Below, piece by piece: positions 1 through 12,320 of a stretch of 64,000 bases of DNA. How positions within the stretch are numbered: the stretch's first letter is position 1; every line of letters begins with the position of its first letter. The notes under the pieces were generated by a model, which was given only the letters and a program-made list of their open reading frames with translations, searched no databases and had not been told where the DNA came from. This DNA comes from Torreya grandis (taxonomy: Eukaryota; Streptophyta; Pinopsida; Cupressales; Taxaceae), in NCBI GenBank assembly GCA_037957365.1, contig JARHVA010003168.1:882501-946500 (forward strand), given 5' to 3'. A program made the translations under genes and the position numbers.

Positions 1-356
1 AGTATCTAACTATAAATCATTAAAATTACCATGAAAGGCACATAGCCATGCCACATAGACTCCATGTAAACATGGAGGGTCAAAATAAAAGATCTCCTAA
101 GCTCAAAAGCATAGAGTGAATGAAGAAAAGGGTCCCATAAAATCTAAGGCACATATCAGGTTAAAAAATGGATATTTCCACCATTAAAGTTAAAAAAAAC
201 CCTAAGCCTTCTATAAAGAGGACCCAAGTTGGCTCAGTTGATCACAAATCAATTGGAATAGTGCAACTAAACATTAAGAAGCAAGTGTATTAATGAAATG
301 TTTGGCGACCTTGCAAAGACAATTCAATATCATCAATGGCACTAGGTAGGCAACAT
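1..356 (+). repeat. LTR-like segment of family A (left copy, truncated by window edge)
   Basis: The segment aligns with about 12466-12819 in the second copy. It carries a TATA-like box (TATAAAG, 212-218) in both copies. A PBS-like string (TTTGGCGACC, 301-310) lies just before the first ATG of ORFx, but the second copy has it mutated. It may be the end of a conventional LTR, or an internal promoter of a giant LTR driving ORFx. Confidence 0.55.
212..218 (+). promoter_or_regulatory. TATA-like box upstream of ORFx (A, left copy)
   Basis: TATAAAG is conserved at 12676-12682 in the second copy. It sits about 145 bases before the first ATG of ORFx. Promoter function is inferred from sequence and position only. 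Confidence 0.4.
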
Positions 357-3300
357 ATGAATATGGAAGTTTAACTCTATCTAGCCTTTGACAATGAAGG
401 GAGGATTTTCAAAGATATAGAGCTAGACATAGAAACCCTAAATGTCTATGGAGTTAGGAACTAGTTAGAATTATTCTTACTTATGGAGGAATTGTATCCC
501 ACATCTTAATAAGAGAATATGAACATAACTACACATCATAGATACAATGACATAGTAATGATTTAGATGGTAATCCTCCACCATGTGATAGTCAAACCAG
601 AGGTAATACATTATATTGACATCCTTACTCCTATTTTCATATATTATAGAATAGATGGGGAATGGATAATTTAAGAAGGAAATTCAAAAATGGTTGCATA
701 TATCACCCCCATGGTTTTTGATACCTACTACAATCTTCCCTTGCCTCATATTGATCTCCCATCCTTGAGAGATTTTACTAATACTCAGGACCTAGATTTA
801 GTCCTCACACTATGGTTAATCTAAGGCTCCCATATTTCAGATCCTCTGATGGAAAAATTATTATTTTCTAATTTAAGGAGGGAATTAGGATAGCCATGAC
901 CTTGATAAATATATCCTTTGGTTCCCCTTCCACTACTTACGTGAGCAATATTTGGGTAACTTATGTCTAATTTATGCTAAAAAAGAAATTAACCCCTCAT
1001 ATAAGAGACCTAATAGGCTTTTTCCTGGCCAAAAATTTCATAACCATTAAAATAAGGAATTCCAAGAAATTCTATATGATGTCATATCTCTTAGATTCAC
1101 TCTTAGCTTCTTTAACCTTCCCTAGCATAATAAACTAGTCTCCTGATGATAGGACCACAATCTCTCACCACTACTCTAAATTGCATATATTCAAATCTTG
1201 GAACCACATGCAATTTATATATGATGTTTTTTTCCTAACCATTTATGAGGTAATCATTAAAATCCCTATGCCAAGACTCCATCCTCTCATCAAGAAGCAA
1301 GTAGAAACCATGGGGGATGTGTGGTTCTACTCAAATTGCACCATGATAAGGATAGAAGAGATCTTGACCCAGCCCTATGGATTACCTATTCATGTCCCCA
1401 ACAAGATTTTAGTGTAGGAGATTAACTTTGAAATTATCTAGAGTGTAGATAAAACATGTAAAGAAAATAAGAAATATCAAGTCCACCCCTTCCCATTGGA
1501 CATTGGTAAAGTCATAATCAGATATTGGACATAGCTAGAGGTCATGATGGTGCACAAGAATTCTTTTGATTTTCAATTAGATGACCTCAAGATATGGGAT
1601 CCTAGGAACATGGTGATTAAGCACTTGAAAAATAGGAAGGTCTGAAAGATTAAGTGTGGACATTAGCTAAGTGTGGCTGATGACATTTACATAAGATCCA
1701 AAAGTTTTGAAGATGTACTTTCCAAAATCAAAGGTCAAAACATCTAATTAGAGCATAGGTCGATAAGGGATAATAAGCCTTTAGGAGAAAGATAGAAATT
1801 GTACCCTCTACATTATCATTTATTGTGAGGACCATCTAGGACTAGCCATCAAGAGCCACCTAATGAAGAATAGAAATCTGAACCACAACAAGTGGAACCA
1901 ACAGAGCAACCCAAGGTTAGGTAGCCTAGAGATATCAAAAGAAAAGGCAAAGTTGTGGCTGGGGAACCAAGGATAGAACATAAACCCAAAAAGGGCCCTC
2001 CACCCTCAACATCCCCATAAATACCCTCTTACCTAGTATAATTCATTAGCATTGTCTCCCTTGAAGTACGTGAGACATTAAAATGTGCCATTGTTGACAT
2101 AATAGTGGCATATGGTTTTGATAGGGAGGAGGATCCCTCTAATATAATAAGGAGTTAACCTTGCTAGATGGGGAGATGCAAAAGGAAAATTTGGCCTTGG
2201 TGCCTCTATCACCTAAAAAGAATCCTAGGTTGACCTTCACTTACCCTACTAGTGAAGTCAACCTTTTCAAAGATGAAAACCCAATTCATGGACTAGTCAT
2301 CCTTGTCTGGTTTATTTATGGGAATATGCAAAATATCCCATCTCTCTTTCCATCATGGGCCTTGAATCAAGTTAGTTTATGTGTACATGATGAAATCAAG
2401 CCATGGATTTAGGACATTATGGACAAACAAGTAGAATTAAGGATCCAAATCCTTCATGCCAATGAAAACCAAAATTTAGACACACTTGGAGCCTCTAGGA
2501 GTAAAAGTTTGGAAGTTCATGGATAGCCACAATTTAATAATCCTAACACAAAGTTCCAATTTAACCCAAATAAAATAGGACTAGAAATAATTACCATAAG
2601 GACTACTATGATTGGACAAGAAGAGTTTACCTTCCAAAAGTTTGAACCATTCACATGGTTAACCCCTATTGGAAGGAAAGAAATTAGAAGAGTCGCCATC
2701 CATGGGGAGGATGTAGAAAGCTTGATTGAGGCCCATTACCAAAAAGCTAGGGAAAGCATCTAGGGATTTAAATAAAGCATTCAGGACTTAGAGAAAGAAA
2801 ATTAAAGTTTGTAGACTTAGACAATCATCTCAGTGCCTGATACAATAATTAGAATGATTGAAAATTAATTTCATGAGATGTTAAAGGCATTAAAGTCCAT
2901 GAGGTTAAATCTAATTGCATTGTAAAACCAAGTCTCAATGATAAAAAAACTAAGTTTTCAATGGTAGGCATCTGAGAGTAAAATTGCCTAGCTCCTTGAC
3001 ATCCAAATTAAGAAGCAGATTCCCAATTTTAAGGTCATCAACAAGGGGCACCTTAGTGCTAACTTTGGAATCATAGGGGATAAGATCTAGACATTGAATA
3101 CATGATAGTCTTCTATTGAGGAGATTATTGAAAAGGGAAAGGGACTCATCACCGGAATTTATAAAATCATAGGAACTATGCTCAAGGACCCTATTTGGCC
3201 CACTACACTAGGAATAATTGGTGATGAAGAATTCCAACATAGAGTTACTTTGGTGACACAAGAGATTAAAGGCAAGGATCAAAGCCAATCAAGCAAAGAA

Positions 3301-3468
3301 AATAAAAAGATATTAGGGTTGATCTTCAATGTAGGGGAGAGAATCAATGAAGCAAGGAGCATCAAGGATGCCTTGGACAATAATGACAAGGATTCTGATG
3401 AGCTGGTAGATCAAGAAGAAGGATGCATCACCAGGCCTATCATGGACTTAGGCCTAATTGATGAATAG
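357..3468 (+). pseudogene. ORFx of family A, left copy (unknown protein, decayed)
   Basis: This is a long plus-strand coding relic of about 1,040 codons with many TAG/TAA stops and some frameshifts. Its ATG is also present in the second copy (12820). The N-terminal half is globular-looking and includes a block with YMMSY (1073-1087) and, 264 bases after its last Tyr codon, an RIEE block (1349 on). Around 1800-2000 it becomes Pro/Lys/Glu-rich. The C-terminal part (2400-3468) is polar and coiled-coil-like. The family D ORFx has the matching blocks YMSSY and IRVSGY with the same 264-base spacing. I do not recognise the protein. By position it could be compared with the unexplained extra ORF that Ogre-type elements carry upstream of gag. 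It is not gag itself, because a separate gag follows at 4544. Confidence 0.6.
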
Positions 3469-4310
3469 CATGCATGAGAAATGAATATTCATGAATAATG
3501 AGGGACCCCACCTCCATGTTAGGAATCTTTTAGTTATGGCTTACCATGAGTAACCTATTTTATAAAGGCACATGCTAGTTTGTTAACATGATTACCTCTA
3601 GGTTAGTAAGATTGTGAAAGATATTTGTATTATAGTTGTAGTAAAGACAATTGTATTTTATACACTTGTAGGTTTAAAAATTAATTGATATACTACCTAG
3701 CTTCCTATAAAATGGGAATTTATTTCAAATTGTAAGAGGAGAGACTTCAAACTATTTTGTACCATAATTTTAATCAATTAATACCAAGGGATCAAATAAT
3801 TCCATAAAGATTGTCTGGTTTAATGTGTTTTAATTTCTAAAGTTTCTCAATTGCTTGTTTGAGTGTAAACATGAATATTTTCTAAAATCACTGAGTAGAT
3901 CATTAATTACAAGGTTAATAACTTGTGTAATGCTAGGTTAGTGGAATGAAATTGGGTTTACTTCACTTTATTTTTTTTACAACATAAATGTGCATTAGCT
4001 ATCTAAATATAGTGAAAAACCTAAAAGTAAATTCAAATTCTTACTTGTATCATCATTTTATCTTCAAAATTAGGCTTGGTTTGTAGTGAGATGTGAGATT
4101 AGGCTAATTCACACTATATACTAGTTAAGATCACTGTTGGTAATTCTAGAAACTTTGTCAATATATTTATAATCAAGGTTCAATAATCACTATTTCTTTA
4201 TTACTCTACCCTTCCTTTTTATCTTTCTTTAAATAATTCACTTTAGTATAAAACATTATTCATAATAATTTAACTTAGTCAATAGTTGAGATCTAGGTTT
4301 ATTTGTCAAA
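3469..4310 (+). repeat. Family A promoter/R-U5-like region after ORFx
   Basis: This non-coding AT-rich stretch is conserved between both A copies (28007-28840 on the right). It starts after the ORFx stop and contains a TATAAAA box (3706-3712). It ends in a string that resembles a deaminated initiator-Met PBS. The layout (TATA, about 600 bases, PBS, gag) is what the right end of an LTR looks like. Confidence 0.5.
3706..3712 (+). promoter_or_regulatory. TATA box, candidate genomic promoter of family A
   Basis: TATAAAA followed by a GGGAAT context is conserved at 28236-28242 in the other copy. It lies about 600 bases before the candidate PBS and about 840 before gag. Confidence 0.45.
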
Positions 4311-4331
4311 ATTAGTACTGAGTACTAGGAT
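4311..4331 (+). other. Candidate primer binding site (initiator-Met type), family A
   Basis: The string ATTAGTACTGAGTACTAGG resembles the common plant PBS ATTGGTATCAGAGCACTAGG after a few transitions and one lost base. The right copy at about 28840 (ATTAGTATTAGGTACCAGG) retains other parts of that consensus. Both are degenerate, so the assignment is tentative. A PBS in both copies would mean that the right copy was also a 5' end. Confidence 0.35.
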
Positions 4332-4543
4332 GTCCCCTGACCATAAAACTCTATAAATATTGTGGAATAGTCTATGTTGTTTTGTTACTATTTTCACCAC
4401 ATGCACCTTAATTTCCAAATACCTACAACTCATGCCTTGAATATTTAGATTGAAGGACTAGGTGTGATAAAGGCAAATGAAGACTTTTTAAGTCTTTTCC
4501 CACTTATATTCAAAGGGACTTTGCATTCATACCACATCCAAGT

Positions 4544-5430
4544 ATGGCTTGGTTAGGGAGTTCACCCATTAATGTACAAGGGATAGTTCATGATTTACCC
4601 TATAATCCTGAGAAGTATCTGCCTATATTTAGTCTTATCGATGTTATAACTAAAGAAGAACATGATAAATATTTTAAGGCTACTTTAAGGTTGTTAAATG
4701 TAGTACAAGAATATGTAGAGTGTAGCCCATTTTCTTTTACTTTCAAAAATATAACATATGAGTGGTTCCTTAATTTTCCTGATGACTACATTACCATCTA
4801 GAATGATTACAACACCATTTTTATTGATCAATTTGGGAAAATTATCAGTCTTTGTGTCATATATCATCAATTCACAACTATTAAAAGAGATGCTAGTGAA
4901 CTTATAAGGTCCTTTAATGCCAGATTTCAAAAAATGTATAAAAGAACTATAAATCCTTATAAACCTAATGATATTATAGCTCTAGAGATCTACAAGGATG
5001 TAGTAGATTGAATGACCTCTATATTTTTGAAGATATATATACCGATTATAGCATCATTGGCCCAAGCCTATTCTGAAGTAGTATTTATTAGTGATCAGAT
5101 GCATCCATAAAGTCACATAGCATACTCCATCCACAATGTTAGCCCACATATGCCTACCCTGACCTTTTTTTCCAAATAATAACCAAAATACTCTAGATCT
5201 TAACCAAATCCTAAGTTTGAACATCATGCCCACTGGTTATGCTATCCCTAATCCAAATATAGGATTCCTAAGTCATCAAGCTACTAATGGGTCTCTTGTC
5301 AATGATCAAAAGGCCTCAATACCTTCTCCTAATTCAAAGAATAACCAGGTCTATAATTCTAAGATCCCTAACGGTGATAATTATTCCATACTAAATATGG
5401 TTCAAAATATTAGCACTAACTTCCTCTAAT
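4544..5430 (+). pseudogene. gag: gag of family A (capsid region, decayed)
   Basis: The region opens with an 85-residue ORF and continues in frame past TAG stops. The retrotransposon gag core is recognisable: the YEWF motif (about 4756-4770), then an FIDQFGK block (about 4825-4845) and a RFQKMYK block (about 4922-4942). These match the W-F ... F..RF pattern of gypsy capsid domains. The protein would package the element RNA into cytoplasmic particles. No zinc knuckle is visible. It lies directly downstream of the candidate PBS, the normal place for gag. Confidence 0.65.
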
Positions 5431-6190
5431 TGTAATAATAGGTAGGTAGTACTAGTGAAATCTCTGGGAGAAAATTTACCTTTCATAAGTTCAAAAAACC
5501 AAGAAATAGGTTTCACAGTGATAGATTTTACAATAAAAACAAGACTATCAAATCCCTTATTGGTAAAAAAACTATGGACATTAATCTCATAGACATGGTT
5601 TTGCCTAACTATTACAGAGTGAATGCTACTACTAAACATGGTGAGATATATTTCATTGAGTTTTTAAAAGCCTTTGAATCTTTTAAAGAAGAACTAGATA
5701 CATTTGAATTACTCCTTAATAAATAAAACAATGTAAATACATCTATCCCTAAGCCCTCTAACCAGATCCACATAGTAGAGTTCTTTAATTTCCCTTTCTA
5801 AGGGGAAAATGAAGTAAATGATATCCTTGAAGAAATCCATGCATTTCAATAGTTCCCAAAAAATACTTACCCATTGATGAATAGAGATTAGAGGTAACCT
5901 TTCACTACTTCAACTCCTCCTATTAATTATGACACCCCCCCTCACACTACTTCAAGGAATGACCCTGAACCACCCAAAGGAGGCCACTCCAAGCCTAATA
6001 CTAAGTCACTAAGCAAGAAAGGATATAATATTGTTTAATACATGAATTAAATCAAGTCAAACATCACCTTGTATGAATTAACCTAGATCATAGAGCAAAG
6101 ATATTTACTATTAGAATCCTTGAAATCTAGCAAAGCTCCCAAGACTGATCATGCCAATGTAACGGTACATAAGAACAAAGCTAAATCCCC
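5431..6190 (+). pseudogene. Gag-protease linker of family A
   Basis: This decayed reading frame is polar and Pro/Asn/Ser-rich, with stops and frame changes. It joins gag to the protease in the usual position. No domain is recognised. Reverse-strand ORFs here are shadows. Confidence 0.4.
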
Positions 6191-6480
6191 CCTTTTCTAC
6201 TCATGGTTAGGATGTTTCATAAAAACTTGCATAATTACTTGTTAGACTTAGATGCCTCTACAAATATAATGCCTATTGGTATATGTAAACAACTAGGCCT
6301 AACTCCCATCAAGTTTGACATGATAGTCATTCAGTTGGACAAATCAAGGGTAAAAGTGATTAGGGAACTTCTGAATGTTCACATATAAATAGCTTTTGAA
6401 CCTAGAATTTAGAAATTAATTTACATTCAAGTATTATAAATGACATATGCCTATGGAATCCTATTGAGTAGAGATTGGAC
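6191..6480 (+). pseudogene. Aspartic protease of family A
   Basis: The segment encodes an LLDLDAST.NIMP block (about 6240-6275), which corresponds to the catalytic D-[LS]-G-A-S motif of gypsy proteases. The Gly of the D-x-G triad is replaced by Asp (GGC/GGT to GAT), so this copy would be inactive. The strand pairing that follows, ending near LLSRDW (about 6467-6482), is typical of the family (a G-x-LLG-x-x-F/W type end). In the intact element it would cleave the Gag-Pol polyprotein. It sits upstream of an RNase H rather than directly before RT. Confidence 0.6.
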
Positions 6481-6689
6481 TAAAGCCTTAAATGGGTATA
6501 TGTCCACCAATTATTCTCACAAGTGGTTGCCTTGTAAGGGAGTCTCAAATCAAATTAGAGTTGAGAGGGAACCAAGAATGAAACATATGATAACAAAGTA
6601 TAATGTTGTAAATGAAAGGGTCAACATAATCAACTTAGACTTAGGAATTTTTACCTTAGAATCTGTTAGGATGGATGATCTGAAGGAAA

Positions 6690-7140
6690 GGGAATCTCCC
6701 CTTGGTCTATGTAAATTGCATTTTGATGGTGTTAGATGAAATGCTAGATCAAGTATGGGTATTATCTTAACTCACCCTAATAAAAAAAGGTACCATGCAT
6801 ATTATAAAATTCAATTCCCATACACAAATTATCTTGTTAAGTATGAAGCTCTCATCCTTGGCTTGCAATTTGATATAAAAACTAAAGCCAAAGAACTACT
6901 AGTTTTTTGTGAATATGAGCTAGTGATCAACTAGGTCAGAAGCAAGTACCAATGTAAACTCTCCTATCTCAAAAAGTATAAGTTTAGATTTTAGGACCTA
7001 ATTGAATCCTTAGAGGCCTTCAACATCACTTCCATTCTAAGGGAAGATAACCAAGTTGTAGATGAATTTGTATCCACTACAACAAATCATATACCTAATC
7101 TAGACTACCTTGATTTTAGTATTGAATTGGTCCCATGTCC
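6690..7140 (+). pseudogene. Additional RNase H (aRNH-like) between protease and RT, family A
   Basis: A plus-strand RNase H fold is visible. It has LHFDGV (about 6716-6733, first catalytic Asp), a conserved KYEALILGL block (about 6840-6866, catalytic Glu), then ELV(I)NQV with the third Asp position changed to Tyr (CEYE), and a late DNQVVDEF block (about 7047-7070). This is the plant/archaeal-type RNase H1 pattern found as a second RNase H in Tat-lineage elements. Here it lies before RT. A second, RT-linked RNase H is present downstream. Several TAG/TGA stops interrupt it. Confidence 0.6.
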
Positions 7141-7439
7141 ATCAATGACTGATAATGTTAATTATTTACAAGTCTTTATTGATTACCAACAAATATTGGA
7201 TTTCCTAACCAATTATGGGGCATTTGAAACCCATGTCATTGATGAAGTTGATGAAATACAACTAGAGGGAACAAATTTGATGGTAAATTCATTGAACTAA
7301 ATGAAAAGAAAATCCCCAAAGAGATTATTGATTTAGAGAGGTTGTTTGATCTAGACAAACTAGATGAGGTTTCCAAAGTTCCTATAGCAAGTGGAAAGGA
7401 TTATGACACTATATATCTCATCCTCCAAGGTGAACCCCA

Positions 7440-8880
7440 ATGAGTGAATGTTGGAAAATATTTTAGAACTTCTAAAAGAGTGAAGGCCAAAGAAATCCTT
7501 ACCAAGTATAAGGATTTTATAGCATGGTCTTATGATGACCTGATTATTTTTGATCCAAGGGTCGTTACCCATACCATACCCCTCAAAGAAAGTTGTAAAC
7601 ATTTTAGGCAAAAACAAAGGCTAGTGAACCCCATGTTGGATCTAATGATATTCAAAGAGGTCAAAAGGTTATTAGATGTTAGGATAGTCTTTCCTATCAG
7701 ACATTCAACCTAGGTGGCCAATTTGGTGATAGTTAGGAAGAAGAATGGTGAGATTAGGCTATGTATTGATTTCAAGAATTCAATAGACCATTAAAAAAGG
7801 ACAATTACCCTCTCCATTCATTTGAATAGGTAATTTAAACTATTTCAAGGCTAGCTTCAAGCTATAACGAGGTGCTAGTCAATAGAGAGGATAGGATGAA
7901 GACAAAATTCACTATAAAGTGGGGAACATTCTCTTACAAAAGGATGTCTTTTGGATAAATCAACACAATAGCCAACTTCCAGAGAGCCATGGATCATGCC
8001 TTCTAAGGCTTGATTGGTAAGTGCATCATCATTTATATGGACGATCTAATAGTTTTCTCCAAAAATAGAGAAGACCATTTCATGCACCCACAACAAATTT
8101 TCAAAATATGTATAAGGTATGGCATTTACCTAAATCCTAAGAAAAAAATATTCTATGCAACTCAAGGGAAACTTTTAAGACATGTTATAACCAAAGATAA
8201 CATCTCCATAGACCCTAAAAAAGTGGGATCCATATCTAGAATTGAGCTCCCAAATAGTAGGAAGTAACTAAAGTCACTCTTTGGTAAAATAAATTTCATA
8301 AATAAGTTCATTTTTGGTTATACAGAGGTTTTCAAGCCAATGAATGACATGCTCAAGAAGGCTACCAAAATAACATGGAATGAAGAATCCAAGAAGGCAT
8401 TTAATGATTTTAAAGAGGCCATTAGCTAGGCGTTAGTGATTATAATCCCTAATTTCTCAAAAGACTTCAACCTTTACTCTTTTGCATCTGATCATACCAT
8501 GGCTATTATATTGACTCAAAAAGTTGATGAGTGTGATCACCCAATAACTTTCATGAGTACTAATTTTAAGAATGTTGAGATGAACTATTATATGATTGAT
8601 AAGTAGACATATGCACTAATAAATGTAGTAAATAAGTTTAGGCAATACAACCTCAAAAATAAGGTGCATGCCATCCTCCTTGATCCTCATACAAAACTCA
8701 TGTTGAGTCAAAATGAGTTAGGAGAGCATAGAGGTAAGTGGATGTTAGTTTTCTAGGAATTTGATTTGGAGATGAAGATAAAAAAAGCTAGTAAGATGCC
8801 AATGATTAATCTAAATTATTACCAATACTAACCCTAGGCTAAGCATTATGTAGGTGGATCAACAAATTTTCCAAAATAAT
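7440..8880 (+). pseudogene. pol: Reverse transcriptase and linked RNase H, family A
   Basis: The frame starts in the pre-RT linker (7444-7713). It continues through the RT fingers (RKKNGEIRLCIDF, about 7735-7773) and a badly damaged palm, to an intact YMDD active site (8034-8045). It then passes through NPKK, the thumb, and an RT-linked RNase H beginning near 8460. That RNase H reads SFASDHT where gypsy elements normally have a catalytic Asp (DAS), so the first catalytic residue is missing. Stops at about 7711, 7960, 8266, 8430 and 8605, plus frameshifts, kill the gene. In the intact element it copies the RNA genome to DNA in the virus-like particle. Confidence 0.8.
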
Positions 8881-10170
8881 GATTGGTATGATTCAATCAT
8901 ACATTTTTTAATCAATGGTGTTTGTCTTGCAGGCCTATCTAGAAAGAAAAAAAGAGCCTTAAGAATTAAGGCAACACACTACCTAATCAAAGATGGAGTC
9001 TTGTATAGGATTAAATTTGAAGGGATCTAACTAAGGTGTGTCTCACAAGAAGAAGCCACCCAAATAATGGCCACTTTTCATGAAAATCTAGGTATCAAAC
9101 ACCCCTCTAGAAGGACTAAAACTCATAAGATCCTAAGGGCTTGTTATTATTGGCTGACTATCTTCAAAGATGCTCACAAGCATGTGAGAGAATGCCACTC
9201 TTGTCAAATACTTAACACTAAATATTTAAAAGTAGTTATGCCTCTACAACCAATTATGATTGATAAACCATTTTTACAATGGGGTCTAGAATTTGTTAGA
9301 GTAATTAACCCCAAATCATCTAAGGGTCACAAATACATCTTGACTACCACTGACTACTACACCAGATGGATTGAAGCAGTGGTCACCAAGCAATGTATAA
9401 TAAAGGAGGTAATCAATTTCCTAGAGGATAATATATATACTAGATTTAGGACCCCAATGTCTTTGGTATGTGATAATGGGTCTGCATTCATCTCAATTGA
9501 GATGATCGAATGGGATTATGACCATGGTATTACACATAAGTTTTCCTCCAATCACTATCCCAAAGGTAATGGTGTTTTTGAATCAATAAATACAAAATTT
9601 TATGAAGGCCATCAATAAGTCTACAAAAGACAAACCCATAACTTGGCATAAACAACTCAAGTTTTCACTCCAGGCTGATAAGACAAAGATCAAGTACACT
9701 TTGAAGGCTTCTCCTTTTTTGATGGTGTATGGACAAGATCCCATTCTCCCCATCACTATAAATATATATACATATAAATTGATGCAATAATACATGGAAC
9801 AAAGTCAAGAGAATGCCACTTCTAGGTTATTAGACATCATCCAGATGGAAGATGATAGAGAAAAAGATTTTGCTAACTTTAATAGACACCAAGCCATGGT
9901 GAAAATGTGGTTTGACAAAAGATCCAAAGTTAAAGGATTTTTGAAAGGAGACTTAGTTCTCCATTGGGGTAAAGAATCTGAACCCAAAGGGAAACATGGA
10001 AAATTCGCACCCCTATAGATTGGCTCATTCTAGATCATAGAAACATTGGGGAAGAAAACACCTTTAAGCTCAAATATTGGCAAAGGGAAGAGTTCATATT
10101 GCATACTAATGGGCAGTACATCAAGCACTACTTATCTTCCACCCCTCCTAGGGTCATTATGGATTAAGGT
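8880..10170 (+). pseudogene. Integrase of family A (core intact in a 183-residue ORF)
   Basis: The 9067-9618 ORF holds an HHCC zinc domain (H..H near 9081-9105, ECHSC near 9190-9206) and a catalytic core with Asp (TTDYY, about 9346-9360), Asp (CDNGSAF, about 9469-9489) and Glu (GNGVFES, about 9568-9588). The DDE triad is therefore present. A frame change near 9600 leads to 9602-9790 and 9794-10018, which contain the C-terminal RSKVKGF..GDLVL segment typical of gypsy integrase C-termini. This enzyme inserts the cDNA into chromosomes. It is the best-preserved domain of family A. Confidence 0.82.
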
Positions 10171-10405
10171 ATAAGGTGGTTAGTTTAGATTAGGTAGGCT
10201 AGTTAGTTTGTTTCAAGTATCTTTTCTTTCTTGTCCCTAGTTTGTATATAAACTTGTTCATATTTATTTATTTCCCTTATTCTATTTCATTTTTGCTTTC
10301 CTTCATGTGTTGCTTACTTGTAGTTTCCCCTGATCTCAAGATATTTGAGGGTCACCCCCTAAAAGGTTGGAAACTATGAAGTCTACTCAAAATGGCCACA
10401 ATCCT
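10171..10405 (+). other. Non-coding 3' internal region of family A
   Basis: T-rich, gene-free sequence between the end of integrase and the PPT. No ORF or structure is recognised. Confidence 0.4.
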
Positions 10406-10416
10406 AAAAAGGAAGG
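10406..10416 (+). other. Polypurine tract of family A
   Basis: AAAAAGGAAGG lies immediately before TGTGAACC, a plausible LTR start. This is the priming site for plus-strand DNA synthesis and it fixes the left edge of the right LTR. Confidence 0.6.
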
Positions 10417-11740
10417 TGTGAACCCCACACAAAGGCAAATTTGATCTAGAAAATCAACACTATGATGCTACATTGAGAAGCTAGGTATAGATAGATAGAG
10501 GGGAGGTCATTCCATGAGATATGAGTCATGAGCCGAGATCCACATTGATTTTAAAATTATTTATACCTAAGAATTATGATCTAAACTATCAAGAGCATGT
10601 CAGTAGCTAGCACTTAACCAACATCCTTATATAGGACAAGAGTGGTGACCCCAAGTAATCCTCTAAGATCAAAGGTTTGACCAAATCTTAAACCTAGCTA
10701 TCTTAGTTCCCAACCTTATTAAAAATCATAATTTCTAAAAATACAAATGTATGAGAATACAAGGTAAAATTGAAGCTTTCTTGAAAAGGTTATTCGGACA
10801 TCATCCATCGGGGCTATGGATGTCTAGCTAGTATTGAAGCAAGTCCATGAGTAGAACCAAAGGTATCTCTATCAGGGCTATGGATGTGTGGATGATAGAA
10901 AAACAATACCCAAACCTTCCTTGAGATTAAATATGATATTTAGTATACCCAAGTCAACATAAATGATTAAAATAAGGAAGCTAGGAGGTAATTATTTAAT
11001 CCTATGACAAACAATAAGTGGAATCAAAGCACACACATGGCATAGGTATTTATTGATGTTCAAACCTTAAATCTACTAGCACAAGGTCTATTTTAACCAC
11101 TGGTAGATCTAGAGGGTAGTTTATTAGGCCAAATGGAATGGTGACCTCAACATTTATCTAAAATCATATTTTGGAAGTTATAATCATATTACTATGTCCC
11201 CTTAAAAGTCACCATTTGTTGGGACTAACATCCCCCACTCATCCTAATTTTGGGGACCCTTAATAAAATTTTGTATCCTTTTTTGAAATATTAAGTCTTG
11301 AGGGCCCTTTTATAAATATTGTAGATCATACACTTATGAATGGATCATGCTTATGAATTTTTTAACCTCATTCTGAGCTAACCTAGCTAAAGAATCCATT
11401 TAAGTCTCTTTTTGTAGGTTCCTTAGAAGAACTAGGGTTTAAATGGCCCCTAGGTTAAAATTCAAATATTGGTGGAAATAATTGAATAAATCAATTAACA
11501 AAAGGGTTTACATCATGTTTAAAAAAAAGCATGACCTAATCCTTTATCCATTCCCTCCCCTTTTATTTCACCATGGTCCAAATTAATGTACTTTATAGGG
11601 TCCCTTTTGAAAATTATCTAACTTAGACTAGATTATTAATACTAAGGCCCAGGCATTTAATCTTGAACTTAGCCTTAATAATATAACCTAACTATTCATG
11701 TCCTTAAGTCTAATAGTTATTCCTCATGCTCTTTGTAGGA

Positions 11741-12320
11741 TCAATGGTGATACTTACCCATTAGATTTAATCCAATGGTGCATTGAGCCTGATGACCTTT
11801 CAAAGCTCCACAAGCTTGATGTGTGGATAGCTCACGACTAAGGTGACTAATAGAGGTACATAAATCCACATGAGGAGGATGCATGGTAGCTTACTAGTTA
11901 AAAGATGAAGATTTTATTGGACCCACATAATAAAGTCACTCAATTAATGACCTAAACCTTACAAATATCAATGATGATCACTCACCTACTGGATTTGATC
12001 CAAGGATGCATCAAGCCTGATGACCTTTAAAATCTCCATGATCTTGACATGTGGCCAACCCATGACCAAGGTGACTGATAGAGGTACATAAAGCCCCAAA
12101 ATGAGGATGCATGGTAGCTTTCTAGTGGCCAAATCATGACAAAGAGGATGCATGGTAGACTAGTACTTAATAAAATCACTCAATTAATGACCTGGACCTT
12201 AAAAAGATAAATGGTGATTACTCACCTATTGGATTTGATCTAATGATGTGTTGAACCTGATAACCTTTAAAAGCTCCACAAGCTCAACACATGGCCAATA
12301 TGTAGCCATGGTGGCAAATA
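11741..12320 (+). repeat. Tandem repeat, about 2.5 copies of 227-240 bp, in A LTR
   Basis: Three starts are visible at 11741, 11968 and 12208. Each has a TCAATGGTGAT-like head, then a GGATTTGATCC-like block, GCATTGAGCCTGATGACC and GAGGATGCATGG. The last copy is partial. This is a U3 repeat of the kind that varies between LTR copies. Confidence 0.7.

Noticed and set aside
301..320. PBS (TTTGGCGACC) right after a TATA-bearing LTR end in A
   Set aside because: Not rejected outright, but the second copy lacks it and the 4311 site is in the normal place before gag, so I did not call it a PBS feature.
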